Shown: in pieces, positions 1 through 5,517 of the stretch
Layout: every line of letters starts with the position of its first letter
Position numbering within the stretch: the stretch's first letter is position 1
Assembly: GCA_937907325.1 (NCBI GenBank)
Contig: CALERO010000123.1
Location: 1 to 11,207 of the forward strand
Direction of reading: 5' to 3'
DNA from: UBA4716 sp002438865
GTDB taxonomy: Bacteria; Bacillota; Clostridia; UBA1381
DNA: 11,207 bases
Notes under the pieces: model-generated
The model's database searches: none
Seen by the model: the letters and a program-made list of their open reading frames with translations, nothing else
Told to the model about the DNA's origin: nothing
Made by a program: the position numbers and the translations under genes

Positions 1-131
1 TAGCCGAGGCAATTTATCTCCCGGACAAAAAATTTGTCTGGGCGGTGCAGTGGCATCCCGAATTTTCATATCTTACCGATGATGATAGTATGAAGATTTT
101 CAATAAATTCATTGAGAACTGCGAAGTGTAG
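1..131 (+). CDS. Class I glutamine amidotransferase (peptidase C26-like), C-terminal fragment
   Basis: This is the 3' end of a gene that starts before the window. Reading in frame from base 3 gives 42 residues and a TAG stop at 129-131. The fragment contains VQWHPEF, the C-terminal His-x-Glu motif of class I glutamine amidotransferases, in which His and Glu complete the Cys-His-Glu catalytic triad. The QWHPE context followed by a short helical tail is typical of the peptidase C26 / gamma-glutamyl-GABA hydrolase (PuuD-like) group, which removes glutamate from gamma-glutamyl compounds. The nucleophile Cys and the rest of the domain lie outside the window, so the substrate cannot be assigned, and other class I amidotransferases end similarly. 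The last 23 bp overlap the 3' end of the convergent PAP2 gene, and no separate terminator is visible between them. Confidence 0.8.
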   Translation, partial: AEAIYLPDKKFVWAVQWHPEFSYLTDDDSMKIFNKFIENCEV

Positions 132-681
132 ACGAGTATTGCATTTTTTTTAGCGGCGGTATGTGCGAAACGATTTTAAGCGACGCAAATGCGCTTAAAG
201 TACCGACTAAAGCACCGGCGAGCACATCACTGGGATAATGCACGTAAAGATATAATCTTGAAAACGCTATCAGTGCAGCAATAATCACGGCAGGTATGCC
301 TATGCGCTTTTGCGATACCATAAGCATTGTAACGGTGGCAGCAAATGAGGAACAACTGTGACCCGACGGAAACGAAAAGTCCGTCGGCTCGGCTATGATA
401 AGCTCTATTGCACTGTTGAAATTATACGGGCGCATTCGGGCAAATGCGTTTTTCATTATAATGTTGCATACGATAAATCCCAATAAAAGTGCAATCCCAA
501 CCGCAATGCCGTCTTTGCGGTACTTTTTTGTGCATATAAATACAATTGCCGTGACAATCCATATCAGTCCGGCATTTCCCATGTGAGTAAACAGCAGCAT
601 GATTTTATCCAAAATCGGATTTTTTATATATTCCAAAATGAAATTCAGTATTGCAAAATCTGCCTGTACAATCAAATTCAT
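109..681 (-). CDS. PAP2-family phosphatase, integral membrane
   Basis: A 190-residue membrane phosphatase of the PAP2 (type 2 phosphatidic acid phosphatase) superfamily. All three signature motifs are present: K77-x6-R84-P85 (C1), P105-S-G-H108 (C2) and S141-R-x5-H148-x3-D152 (C3). H148 is the expected nucleophile, activated by D152, and H108 the acid. Several hydrophobic segments (about 25-50, 58-76, 111-124, 129-147 and 152-170) give the usual multi-pass topology. Family members remove phosphate from lipid phosphates such as undecaprenyl diphosphate, phosphatidate or phosphatidylglycerophosphate; the exact substrate cannot be read from the motifs. The start at ATG 679-681 was chosen because GGAGGG lies 7-8 nt upstream; a TTG two codons earlier (685-687) sits almost on that site and is unlikely. 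The gene converges on the amidotransferase and overlaps its last 23 bp. Confidence 0.9.
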   Translation of the reverse strand: MNLIVQADFAILNFILEYIKNPILDKIMLLFTHMGNAGLIWIVTAIVFICTKKYRKDGIAVGIALLLGFIVCNIIMKNAFARMRPYNFNSAIELIIAEPTDFSFPSGHSCSSFAATVTMLMVSQKRIGIPAVIIAALIAFSRLYLYVHYPSDVLAGALVGTLSAFASLKIVSHIPPLKKMQYSSTLRSSQ

Positions 682-687
682 TACCAA

Positions 688-694
688 TCCCTCC
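688..694 (-). promoter_or_regulatory. Ribosome binding site deciding the PAP2 start
   Basis: On the minus strand the sequence reads GGAGGGA, then TTGGTA, then ATG. The 7-8 nt spacing fits the ATG at 679-681. The in-frame TTG at 685-687 is only 1-2 nt from the site. Confidence 0.65.
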
Positions 695-700
695 GCCGAT

Positions 701-729
701 ATTATATATCATTAACATATATTTTGCAA
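701..729 (-). promoter_or_regulatory. Sigma-A-type promoter for the PAP2 gene
   Basis: Read on the minus strand, a -35 box TTGCAA (724-729) is followed after 17 bp by a perfect -10 box TATAAT (701-706), about 20 bp upstream of the chosen ATG. The -35 box matches four of six consensus bases. It lies back to back with the tRNA-Glu promoter, so the 682-819 gap is a divergent promoter region. Confidence 0.6.
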
Positions 730-777
730 TAAAAATCAGCGCAAGACAAAAAAATAAGATATTTTTGAAATTTTTTC

Positions 778-806
778 TTGACAAATGCAATTAAATACTG
801 TATAAT
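778..806 (+). promoter_or_regulatory. Perfect consensus sigma-A promoter of tRNA-Glu
   Basis: TTGACA (778-783), a 17-bp spacer and TATAAT (801-806) match the housekeeping consensus exactly. The expected transcription start near 812-814 lies 6-8 nt before the mature tRNA 5' end, leaving a very short leader for RNase P. Stable RNA genes often carry such strong promoters. Confidence 0.88.
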
Positions 807-819
807 ATTTTTTGTTGAC

Positions 820-894
820 GGCTCGTTGGTCAAGCGGTTAAGACTCCGCCCTCTCACGGCGGCAACGAGGGTTCGATTCCCTCACGAGTCACCA
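820..894 (+). tRNA. tRNA-Glu (anticodon CTC)
   Basis: A 75-nt sequence that folds as a complete cloverleaf. The acceptor stem pairs 820-826 with 884-890 and includes one G-U pair. The anticodon stem is CCGCC (846-850) with GGCGG (858-862) around the loop CTCTCAC, putting anticodon CTC at 853-855, which reads GAG. The T stem is GAGGG (867-871) with CCCTC (879-883) around TTCGATT. The discriminator is A891 and the CCA end is encoded at 892-894. The overall sequence, including GGTTAAGAC in the D arm, resembles bacterial tRNA-Glu. It has its own promoter and terminator and is not part of a tRNA cluster. Confidence 0.96.
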
Positions 895-900
895 TTTATA

Positions 901-930
901 AAAATCTCACTCTTTTGAGTGAGATTTTTT
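901..930 (+). terminator. Intrinsic terminator of tRNA-Glu
   Basis: A 12-bp perfect stem (901-912 with 917-928) closes on a TTTT loop. The downstream arm runs directly into a T-run (925-930). It begins 6 nt after the encoded CCA and separates the tRNA unit from the next operon. The lower stem is A-T rich, so it may also work from the opposite strand. Confidence 0.85.
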
Positions 931-981
931 AGTTTCGAAAGAGTATTTACTTTAAAATTATATTAAAAAAATGTGAAATGC

Positions 982-1010
982 TGGACTAAACGCTGAAAAA
1001 GTGTTATTAT
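982..1010 (+). promoter_or_regulatory. Extended -10 promoter for the YihY-family operon
   Basis: TGGACT (982-987, four of six consensus bases), a 17-bp spacer and TATTAT (1005-1010, five of six). The TGT just before the -10 supplies the TGn extended -10 element, which can compensate for a weak -35. The predicted start is near 1016-1018, about 30 nt before the first ATG of the operon. Confidence 0.55.
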
Positions 1011-1045
1011 ATATGGGAATAGAAAAATTATCGGAGTAATTCGTT

Positions 1046-1903
1046 ATGAGGATATTAAAAAAAATTATCGGTGCGGTATTTGCTTTTGTCAAAAATGTGA
1101 TAGATGACAATATCGGACTTTATGCGGCGCAGGCGTCGTTTTTTCTGATAATATCGGCAATTCCGTTTATAATGCTTTTGCTCGCTTTGGTAAAATATAT
1201 TGTGCCGATAAGCGAAAGCGATATATTTAATTTTGTAAACACATATATACCCAAATCAATAAGCCAGTGGGTACGTGCGGTAATAGATGAAATATTTAAC
1301 CAATCGTCAAATATTTCGATTATTTCCGTTACGGCAATAACCACGCTGTGGTTGTCGTCAAGGGGATTTATGGCAATATATTCGGGAATAAACAACGCAT
1401 TCGGGGTTAAAAACGTGCCGAATTATTTTTACACAAGGATAATAGCGGTGTTTTATACGATATGCTTTTTAGCGGTGCTTATTCTCGGATTTGTTATGTT
1501 TGCATTGGGAAATAAAATACAGGAGCTTTTGTATGGAAAATTCTCGGTGTTGTATGAGATTGTATCGTTTATATTGAGTATGCGTATACTTATATTTTTC
1601 TCGCTTGTCACGCTGTGTCTGGCGGCAATATATAAGTTTCTCACAAGGCAGAGAATGAAATTCAAGCATCAGCTTCCCGGTGCGGCGCTTGCAACGGTCG
1701 GCTGGATGGGATTTTCGTATGCGTATTCAATATATATTGAATATTTTTCGACATATTCGTATGTGTACGGCAGTCTTACCGCACTTGTGTTTCTGATGCT
1801 GTGGCTGTATTTTTGTATGGATATATTTCTGTACGGTGCGGAGTTTAACAAAATGTTTATGCCGATAAACAGGGAAAATCAACGGGGGAATGGCGATGTT
1901 TGA
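1046..1903 (+). CDS. YihY/BrkB-family integral membrane protein
   Basis: A 285-residue multi-pass protein of the YihY (UPF0761, formerly BrkB/'ribonuclease BN') family. Evidence is the N-terminal AAQASFFLIISAIPF segment (residues 27-41) and the C-terminal block PGAALATVGW (211-220), then SYVYGSLTALVFLMLWLY (238-255) and GAEFN (264-268), matching the family's PGA...YGS...LLWLY...GAE.N pattern. About six hydrophobic segments are visible: 25-50, 90-112, 130-155, 170-197, 210-233 and 242-265. The length is near the family norm. The molecular function of YihY proteins is not firmly established; the old ribonuclease BN name was a misassignment. GGAG at 1033-1036, 9 nt before the ATG, supports the start. 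It is the first gene of an apparent three-gene operon, and its 3' end overlaps the next gene by 8 bp. Confidence 0.9.
   Translation: MRILKKIIGAVFAFVKNVIDDNIGLYAAQASFFLIISAIPFIMLLLALVKYIVPISESDIFNFVNTYIPKSISQWVRAVIDEIFNQSSNISIISVTAITTLWLSSRGFMAIYSGINNAFGVKNVPNYFYTRIIAVFYTICFLAVLILGFVMFALGNKIQELLYGKFSVLYEIVSFILSMRILIFFSLVTLCLAAIYKFLTRQRMKFKHQLPGAALATVGWMGFSYAYSIYIEYFSTYSYVYGSLTALVFLMLWLYFCMDIFLYGAEFNKMFMPINRENQRGNGDV
1884..1888 (+). promoter_or_regulatory. Ribosome binding site deciding the start of the 71-residue gene
   Basis: GGGGG lies 7 nt upstream of ATG 1896-1898. An in-frame ATG at 1890-1892 is only 1 nt from it. The site is inside the end of the preceding gene, consistent with translational coupling. 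Confidence 0.55.
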
Positions 1904-2111
1904 TACGATTGTATTCAGTCAGGACGAGCTTGTATCGGCGGTTGAGTCGGGATACAGGCGTATCGGGCTGTGCGATAATACATTCACAGTTTCGGACGGT
2001 TGGAACATTGAATACACGCTGATAGGAAATGCCCGTGTGTGCGGATACTTCGGCGGTGCGGAGTTTTATGAAGGATTTTGGGTAAACGGATACGGTATAA
2101 GCCTTATCTGA
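1896..2111 (+). CDS. Small hypothetical protein, 71 residues
   Basis: I do not recognise a named family. The protein is short, soluble-looking and rich in aromatic and glycine residues. It contains GYRRIGLCDNTF in its first half and ARVCGYFGGAEFYEGFW in its second. There is no signal peptide or membrane segment and only two cysteines, so no obvious zinc site. It is supported as a real gene by its position: it starts within the last 8 bp of the YihY-family gene in another frame, has a well-spaced purine-rich ribosome site, and ends 13 bp before the next ATG, so it fits a tight operon. A start two codons earlier (1890) is possible but poorly spaced. Confidence 0.65.
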   Translation: MFDTIVFSQDELVSAVESGYRRIGLCDNTFTVSDGWNIEYTLIGNARVCGYFGGAEFYEGFWVNGYGISLI

Positions 2112-2124
2112 AACGGTGATTAAT

Positions 2125-2940
2125 ATGAACGCTGTACATATAAACTGGACGCTTCCCAAAAGCGGCGAGGAGGATTTTGAACTGCTTACAACGGTCATTT
2201 CGGCGCTTAAATGGCGTGAGTATAACGGCAGTATAAAAATGATAACGGACAAAAGCGGTGCGGAATTTTACAAAAAAAACGGTCTTGATATATTATGGGA
2301 TAACGGTGTATCGGACGAGCTTTCCGATATAAAAGCCGACCCCGAAATGTTTTGGGCGGCAGGGAAAATTTATGCTCTGAGGTCGCAGAAAGCGCCGTTG
2401 GCTGTGATAGATACAGATTTTATTGTATGGAAAAAGCTTGACTTTGACACAGTAAAAGATGCGGCGGTGATACACTTTGAGGATATAAATCCGGACGCAT
2501 ATCCCGATGTATCGGTATTTAAAATGAAAAAGGGATACAAATTCCCGAAAGCTGATGCGGATTTAAAAGCCTGCAATACAGCGTTTTACGTTATAAAAAA
2601 TCAGCAGTTTCTCGACTGCTATACAGCCGATGCGATACACTTTATCGAAAATGCGGAAAAGGTTAAAGAACCGCTTACGTATATGCTGTATGCCGAACAG
2701 AGATTGTTTAATATTTGTGCCGAAAAGGTCGGTGCAACAGTCGGTGCTTTTTCGGATTTAGAAACGCTTTTTGCGGATAATACCGCATTTACGCATACGT
2801 GGGGAATGAAACGTGAAATGCGTGCAAATGACGAACTCAGAAAAAAATTCTGCATACGCTGTGCAAACCGTATAAAACGTGATTTTTCGGATATAGTGCC
2901 TGTTTTGAAAAAAACGGAGCTTGTCCGTGAATATTTTTGA
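2125..2940 (+). CDS. Glycosyltransferase-like protein with a DTD motif
   Basis: A 271-residue cytosolic protein without signal peptide or membrane segments. It opens with a beta strand (AVHINWTLP), followed by a helix and the strand SIKMITDKSGAEFY. LAVIDTDFIVWKKLD (residues 92-106) has D96-T-D98 after a hydrophobic strand, as in GT-A fold glycosyltransferases, where a D-x-D motif holds the metal and nucleotide sugar. Later NTAFYVI and HTWGMK segments fit the back half of that fold. It resembles the poorly characterised capsular-polysaccharide-synthesis-like families rather than a named enzyme, so donor and acceptor are unknown. ATG 2125 was chosen because GGTGAT at 2115-2120 matches the 16S 3' end a few bases upstream; GTG 2116 would add three residues. 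It is the last gene of its operon, with the next promoter 9 bp after its stop. Confidence 0.6.
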   Translation: MNAVHINWTLPKSGEEDFELLTTVISALKWREYNGSIKMITDKSGAEFYKKNGLDILWDNGVSDELSDIKADPEMFWAAGKIYALRSQKAPLAVIDTDFIVWKKLDFDTVKDAAVIHFEDINPDAYPDVSVFKMKKGYKFPKADADLKACNTAFYVIKNQQFLDCYTADAIHFIENAEKVKEPLTYMLYAEQRLFNICAEKVGATVGAFSDLETLFADNTAFTHTWGMKREMRANDELRKKFCIRCANRIKRDFSDIVPVLKKTELVREYF

Positions 2941-2948
2941 AAAATATA

Positions 2949-2977
2949 TTGACAGCAAAAATGTCTGATAGTATAAT
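2949..2977 (+). promoter_or_regulatory. Perfect consensus sigma-A promoter of the SGNH hydrolase gene
   Basis: TTGACA (2949-2954), a 17-bp spacer and TATAAT (2972-2977) match the consensus exactly. It starts 9 bp after the preceding stop codon. Directly upstream is the A-T-only palindrome ATATTTTTGAAAAATAT (2931-2947), which contains that stop codon and may act as an UP-like element. No T-run terminator separates it from the upstream operon. Confidence 0.85.
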
Positions 2978-3012
2978 TTTATGTGAATTTTTTTTAAACG
3001 GAGTGATAAAAA

Positions 3013-3666
3013 GTGGAATTACAGGGTAAAAAAATAAATTTTTTGGGCGACAGTATCACCGAGGGGAGCGGAACAAGCTGTGAGGAAAAGAATTACGTTT
3101 CGGTGTTCGGCAGATTAAGCGGTGCAGAGGTCAGAAATTACGGTATAGGCGGAACAAGAATAGCACGTCAGACCGTGCCGAGCAATGAAGCAAAGTTTGA
3201 CAACGATTTTGTTAAGCGTGCGGATGAAATGGACGCCGATGCGGACATAATTGTGGTTTTCGGCGGAACAAACGACTACGGTCACGGCGATGCGGCTTTG
3301 GGAACATTCGACAGCTGTGACGTACATACATTTTACGGCGCATTGCATACACTTTGTCAAAAGCTTATAAATAAATATCCCGATGCGGAAATAGTGTTTA
3401 TGACGCCGCTGCACAGACTTGAAGAAAACAAACAGATAAATGAATGCGGTGTAAGAAACGTTGCAAAGCTTTCGGAATATGTCGATGCAATTAAGGAAGT
3501 AACAAAGTATTACGCAATCCCCACGCTTGATTTGTATTCGGTAAGCGGATTACAGCCCGAAGTGGAAGTGCTCAAGGAACGCTATATGCCGGACGGACTT
3601 CACCCGAACGACGCCGGTGCGGAAATTGTTGCACGCCGTCTGCTGGGATTTTTAAAATCATTATAA
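3013..3666 (+). CDS. SGNH/GDSL-family hydrolase
   Basis: A 217-residue cytosolic esterase/lipase-like protein with the SGNH motifs in order: GDSITEG (residues 12-18, nucleophile S14), GIGGTR (44-49, oxyanion Gly), GGTND (84-88, oxyanion N87) and DGLHP (194-198, catalytic D194 and H197). The length is typical for single-domain members, which cleave acyl or acetyl esters of sugars, lipids or peptidoglycan; the substrate cannot be read from the sequence. No signal peptide is seen, so the protein is probably intracellular. The start is GTG 3013-3015, with GGAGTGAT at 3000-3007 giving about 9 nt spacing from GGAG. It is transcribed alone, with a perfect promoter upstream and a terminator downstream. 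Confidence 0.9.
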   Translation: MELQGKKINFLGDSITEGSGTSCEEKNYVSVFGRLSGAEVRNYGIGGTRIARQTVPSNEAKFDNDFVKRADEMDADADIIVVFGGTNDYGHGDAALGTFDSCDVHTFYGALHTLCQKLINKYPDAEIVFMTPLHRLEENKQINECGVRNVAKLSEYVDAIKEVTKYYAIPTLDLYSVSGLQPEVEVLKERYMPDGLHPNDAGAEIVARRLLGFLKSL

Positions 3667-3672
3667 AAACCA

Positions 3673-3711
3673 AAACAGAGCCGAGGTTTATGCCGAAGTT
3701 CTGTTTTTTTA
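3673..3711 (+). terminator. Intrinsic terminator after the SGNH hydrolase gene
   Basis: AAAACAGA (3673-3680 region) pairs with TCTGTTTT (3700-3707 region) across an imperfectly paired interior, followed by a T-run to about 3710. It begins within 10 nt of the stop codon. The lower stem is A-T rich and the interior GCCGAGG/CCGAAGT portion pairs poorly, so its strength is uncertain. Confidence 0.6.
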
Positions 3712-3787
3712 TTTAAACATAATTGGAAGGTTTCACAGGTGTTTGCTGTCTTGTCAAATATTTATTGATGTTATTGTTAAAAATCTA

Positions 3788-3806
3788 CAAAATTTTTCAA
3801 ATTTTG
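3788..3806. repeat. Short inverted repeat upstream of the five-gene cluster promoter
   Basis: CAAAATTT (3788-3795) and AAATTTTG (3799-3806) form a perfect 8-bp inverted repeat around TTC. It ends 9 bp before the -35 box of the cluster promoter. It could be a repressor or activator site, an UP-like element, or chance in A-T-rich DNA. Confidence 0.35.
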
Positions 3807-3815
3807 CGCCAATTA

Positions 3816-3844
3816 TTGACAAACAACAGAATGTTTACTATAAT
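3816..3844 (+). promoter_or_regulatory. Perfect consensus sigma-A promoter of the zinc-ribbon/VWA cluster
   Basis: TTGACA (3816-3821), a 17-bp spacer and TATAAT (3839-3844) match the consensus exactly. Transcription should start near 3850-3852, about 40 nt before the first ATG. The A-T-rich block just upstream may strengthen it. Confidence 0.85.
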
Positions 3845-3892
3845 ATATAGCGTATTATTAAGCAATGTGTATATAAGAAAGGAAAAAACAAG

Positions 3893-4279
3893 ATGAATTT
3901 GTCCGATGTTCAGCAATCGCTGTATGAGTATTTTAAACAGAAAAAAATTGTTGTACTGCTGATGCAGTTTGCGGTTATACTTGCATTGGTCTATCCGATT
4001 TATTTGATTATGACCAGACTGAGCTTTTTAAATTTTATAACAGGAATATTGAGACACATTAATATTGTTTTTTATTTTGCATATCTTATAGGCTTGGTTT
4101 TATGTTTTGCAAAAAGAGATATGATGGCGGTGTTTATAGCTTTTGCACTGAGGACTTTTGTTTCAATAATTGATTTGTTTAAGTTTTCGGTCAGTGTGAA
4201 TACTGTACTTAGTATTATTGTATACGGTATTCTTGCTTTTGCAGCATTTAATTTTTACAGAAACAGTTCGGAAGTTTAA
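3893..4279 (+). CDS. Small four-helix membrane protein, unknown function
   Basis: A 128-residue hydrophobic protein that I do not recognise. Four likely transmembrane segments lie at about residues 19-40, 56-73, 77-93 and 103-122. They are preceded by a short polar, possibly helical N-terminus (SDVQQSLYEYFKQKK) and followed by a short polar tail. Basic residues KQKK at 16-18 just before the first helix suggest a cytoplasmic N-terminus. No cysteine cluster or catalytic motif is visible. AAAGGA at 3878-3883 precedes the ATG by about 9 nt. It is the first gene after a perfect promoter and is followed 28 bp later by a zinc-ribbon gene on the same strand, so it may be a membrane partner of the proteins encoded behind it. 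Confidence 0.8.
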   Translation: MNLSDVQQSLYEYFKQKKIVVLLMQFAVILALVYPIYLIMTRLSFLNFITGILRHINIVFYFAYLIGLVLCFAKRDMMAVFIAFALRTFVSIIDLFKFSVSVNTVLSIIVYGILAFAAFNFYRNSSEV

Positions 4280-4307
4280 AATATAAAAAAACAGGGGGTA
4301 ATGTCTT

Positions 4308-4784
4308 GTGGCAGGTTTTTTTGATAAAGTTGTGGTTGGTTTAAATAAAGGAGTTAATGCAGTCGGCGAAGGCTCCAAGTTTATTGTGGAAAAGGCAAAT
4401 ATAAATACTCAGATTAAAGACAAGGAACGGGATAAGAACAGATTGCTTTTGAATATGGGTACTCTTGTCTATAACTTGCATGTAAACGGCGAAATACATA
4501 TAGAGCAGTGCGAGGGACTGTGCGGCGAAATAGCCGGAACAGATCAGGAGATTGCGGCATTGCAGGAAAAACTTAAAGAGCTTGAGATGCAGAGAACGCA
4601 GTCAGCGCAGACAACTCAGTATACCGAACCTATATATACACAGACAACAGTACAGCAAACAGATGAAAAAGGCGGTATTGTTTGCGAATGTGGGTTTGTA
4701 AATAAGGAAACGGCAAAGTTTTGCGCAAAATGCGGAAAGGCGCTTGTAACGGAACAAAATGAGTCTGCTCAGAATGCGGAATAA
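4308..4784 (+). CDS. Coiled-coil protein with C-terminal zinc ribbon
   Basis: A 158-residue soluble protein. The N-terminal half (about 1-60) looks amphipathic and helical. Residues 75-97 (DQEIAALQEKLKELEMQR region) show heptad spacing typical of a short coiled coil. A Gln/Thr-rich linker (98-120) then leads to a zinc ribbon with C126-x-C128 and C139-x2-C142 in the CECGFVN...FCAKCGK context. Such ribbons are common in Bacillota proteins of unknown function and usually mediate protein contacts or simply stabilise a terminus. Two more cysteines, C68 and C72, occur in the helical part. The start is GTG 4308-4310, with GGGGG at 4294-4298 nine nt upstream; the ATG at 4301 is out of frame. It is the second gene of the cluster, and its ribbon is at the opposite end from those of the next two proteins. 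Confidence 0.8.
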   Translation: MAGFFDKVVVGLNKGVNAVGEGSKFIVEKANINTQIKDKERDKNRLLLNMGTLVYNLHVNGEIHIEQCEGLCGEIAGTDQEIAALQEKLKELEMQRTQSAQTTQYTEPIYTQTTVQQTDEKGGIVCECGFVNKETAKFCAKCGKALVTEQNESAQNAE

Positions 4785-4804
4785 TATAGTGGGGGGAAAA
4801 TGAA

Positions 4805-5425
4805 ATGAAGTATTGTATTAATTGCGGAAATCAGTTGAACGGGGAAAAATTTTGCCCTAAATGCGGTGCGGCAGTTGAAACCGAAACGGAAAAAGCACCG
4901 GAGAGCACATCTGCCGGCGGAAACGGCGCAATAAAGAAAGTGATTTTGGGCGTTGCGGTAATTGCGGTTGTGGTTATTGTATGCGTATTATTTTCGGGAA
5001 GAAGCTACAAGAAAGTTGTAAAAGATTATATGAAAGCAACAATGAAAGCTGATTCGGAAAAGCTTGTATCACTGCTTCCGGATTCGATGGTGGATTGTAT
5101 CATTGATGATGACTATGACGGTGACAGAGATGAAATGATGGACGATATAGACGATACGCTTGATGACATTGATGAACAACTTTATTCATACGGCGTTAAA
5201 ACATCGGATATTTCTTATAAAATAAAAGATGCAAAAGATATGTCAGACGATGATATTCATGATTTAGAAAAGGAATATCGAAAAGCAAAGATAAAGATCA
5301 AAAAAGCAAAGAAGGTTGAGGTTGAAATAACAATCCCTCAAAACGACAAGAAGAACAGTACAACGGTAGAAATCGGCATTGCTAAAATAGGACGCTCATG
5401 GTACTTGATTGATTTTGATTTTTAA
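4805..5425 (+). CDS. Zinc-ribbon, single-pass membrane protein with an NTF2-like/DUF4878-type outer domain
   Basis: A 206-residue protein in three parts. Residues 1-21 form a zinc ribbon (C4-x2-C7, C17-x2-C20). A Ser/Gly/Glu-rich linker leads to one transmembrane helix at 44-64. Residues 66-206 form a probable extracytoplasmic domain with an initial helix (YKKVVKDYMKATMKADSEKL) and terminal beta strands ending in SWYLIDFDF, the pattern of NTF2-like/DUF4878-type domains. Inside it is a strongly acidic stretch: residues 101-124 hold 15 Asp/Glu out of 24, including D103-x-D105-x-D107. A very basic stretch follows at 158-170. The ribosome site GGGGGG (4791-4796) lies 8 nt before the ATG. The ribbon should be cytoplasmic and the acidic domain outside. 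The family is tentative and the function unknown. Confidence 0.75.
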   Translation: MKYCINCGNQLNGEKFCPKCGAAVETETEKAPESTSAGGNGAIKKVILGVAVIAVVVIVCVLFSGRSYKKVVKDYMKATMKADSEKLVSLLPDSMVDCIIDDDYDGDRDEMMDDIDDTLDDIDEQLYSYGVKTSDISYKIKDAKDMSDDDIHDLEKEYRKAKIKIKKAKKVEVEITIPQNDKKNSTTVEIGIAKIGRSWYLIDFDF

Positions 5426-5445
5426 TCTGTAAATAAAAACGTAAT

Positions 5446-5489
5446 AATTACCACAGATACAAAACAAATTTCTGTGGTAATTGTTTTAT
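5446..5489 (+). terminator. Probable intrinsic terminator or attenuator inside the cluster
   Basis: A perfect 12-bp stem, AATTACCACAGA (5446-5457) with TCTGTGGTAATT (5471-5482), encloses a 13-nt loop and is followed by GTTTTATT. The T-run is interrupted, so termination may be partial and transcription could continue into the next zinc-ribbon gene. No convincing promoter was found between this hairpin and that gene, which favours partial read-through. Confidence 0.6.
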
Positions 5490-5517
5490 TATAACTAATG
5501 CGGGGAGAAGTGGGGTT

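Noticed and set aside
605..790. Minus-strand open frame of 61 codons overlapping the PAP2 start and its upstream region
   Set aside because: It overlaps the well-supported PAP2 gene and its promoter, has no family features, and its composition looks like translated A-T-rich DNA.
995..1020. SigB-type promoter suggested by GGGAAT at 1015-1020
   Set aside because: No GTTT-like -35 at the right distance; the overlapping sigma-A extended -10 promoter explains the region better.
682..1045. Integration site of a mobile element at the tRNA-Glu gene
   Set aside because: The tRNA 3' end is not repeated elsewhere in the window and no integrase gene is seen; its own terminator follows directly.
5467..5495. 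Possible promoter ahead of the second zinc-ribbon membrane gene (TATAAC at 5490-5495)
   Set aside because: No -35 box better than a chance match lies 16-18 bp upstream, and the region is occupied by the hairpin arm.
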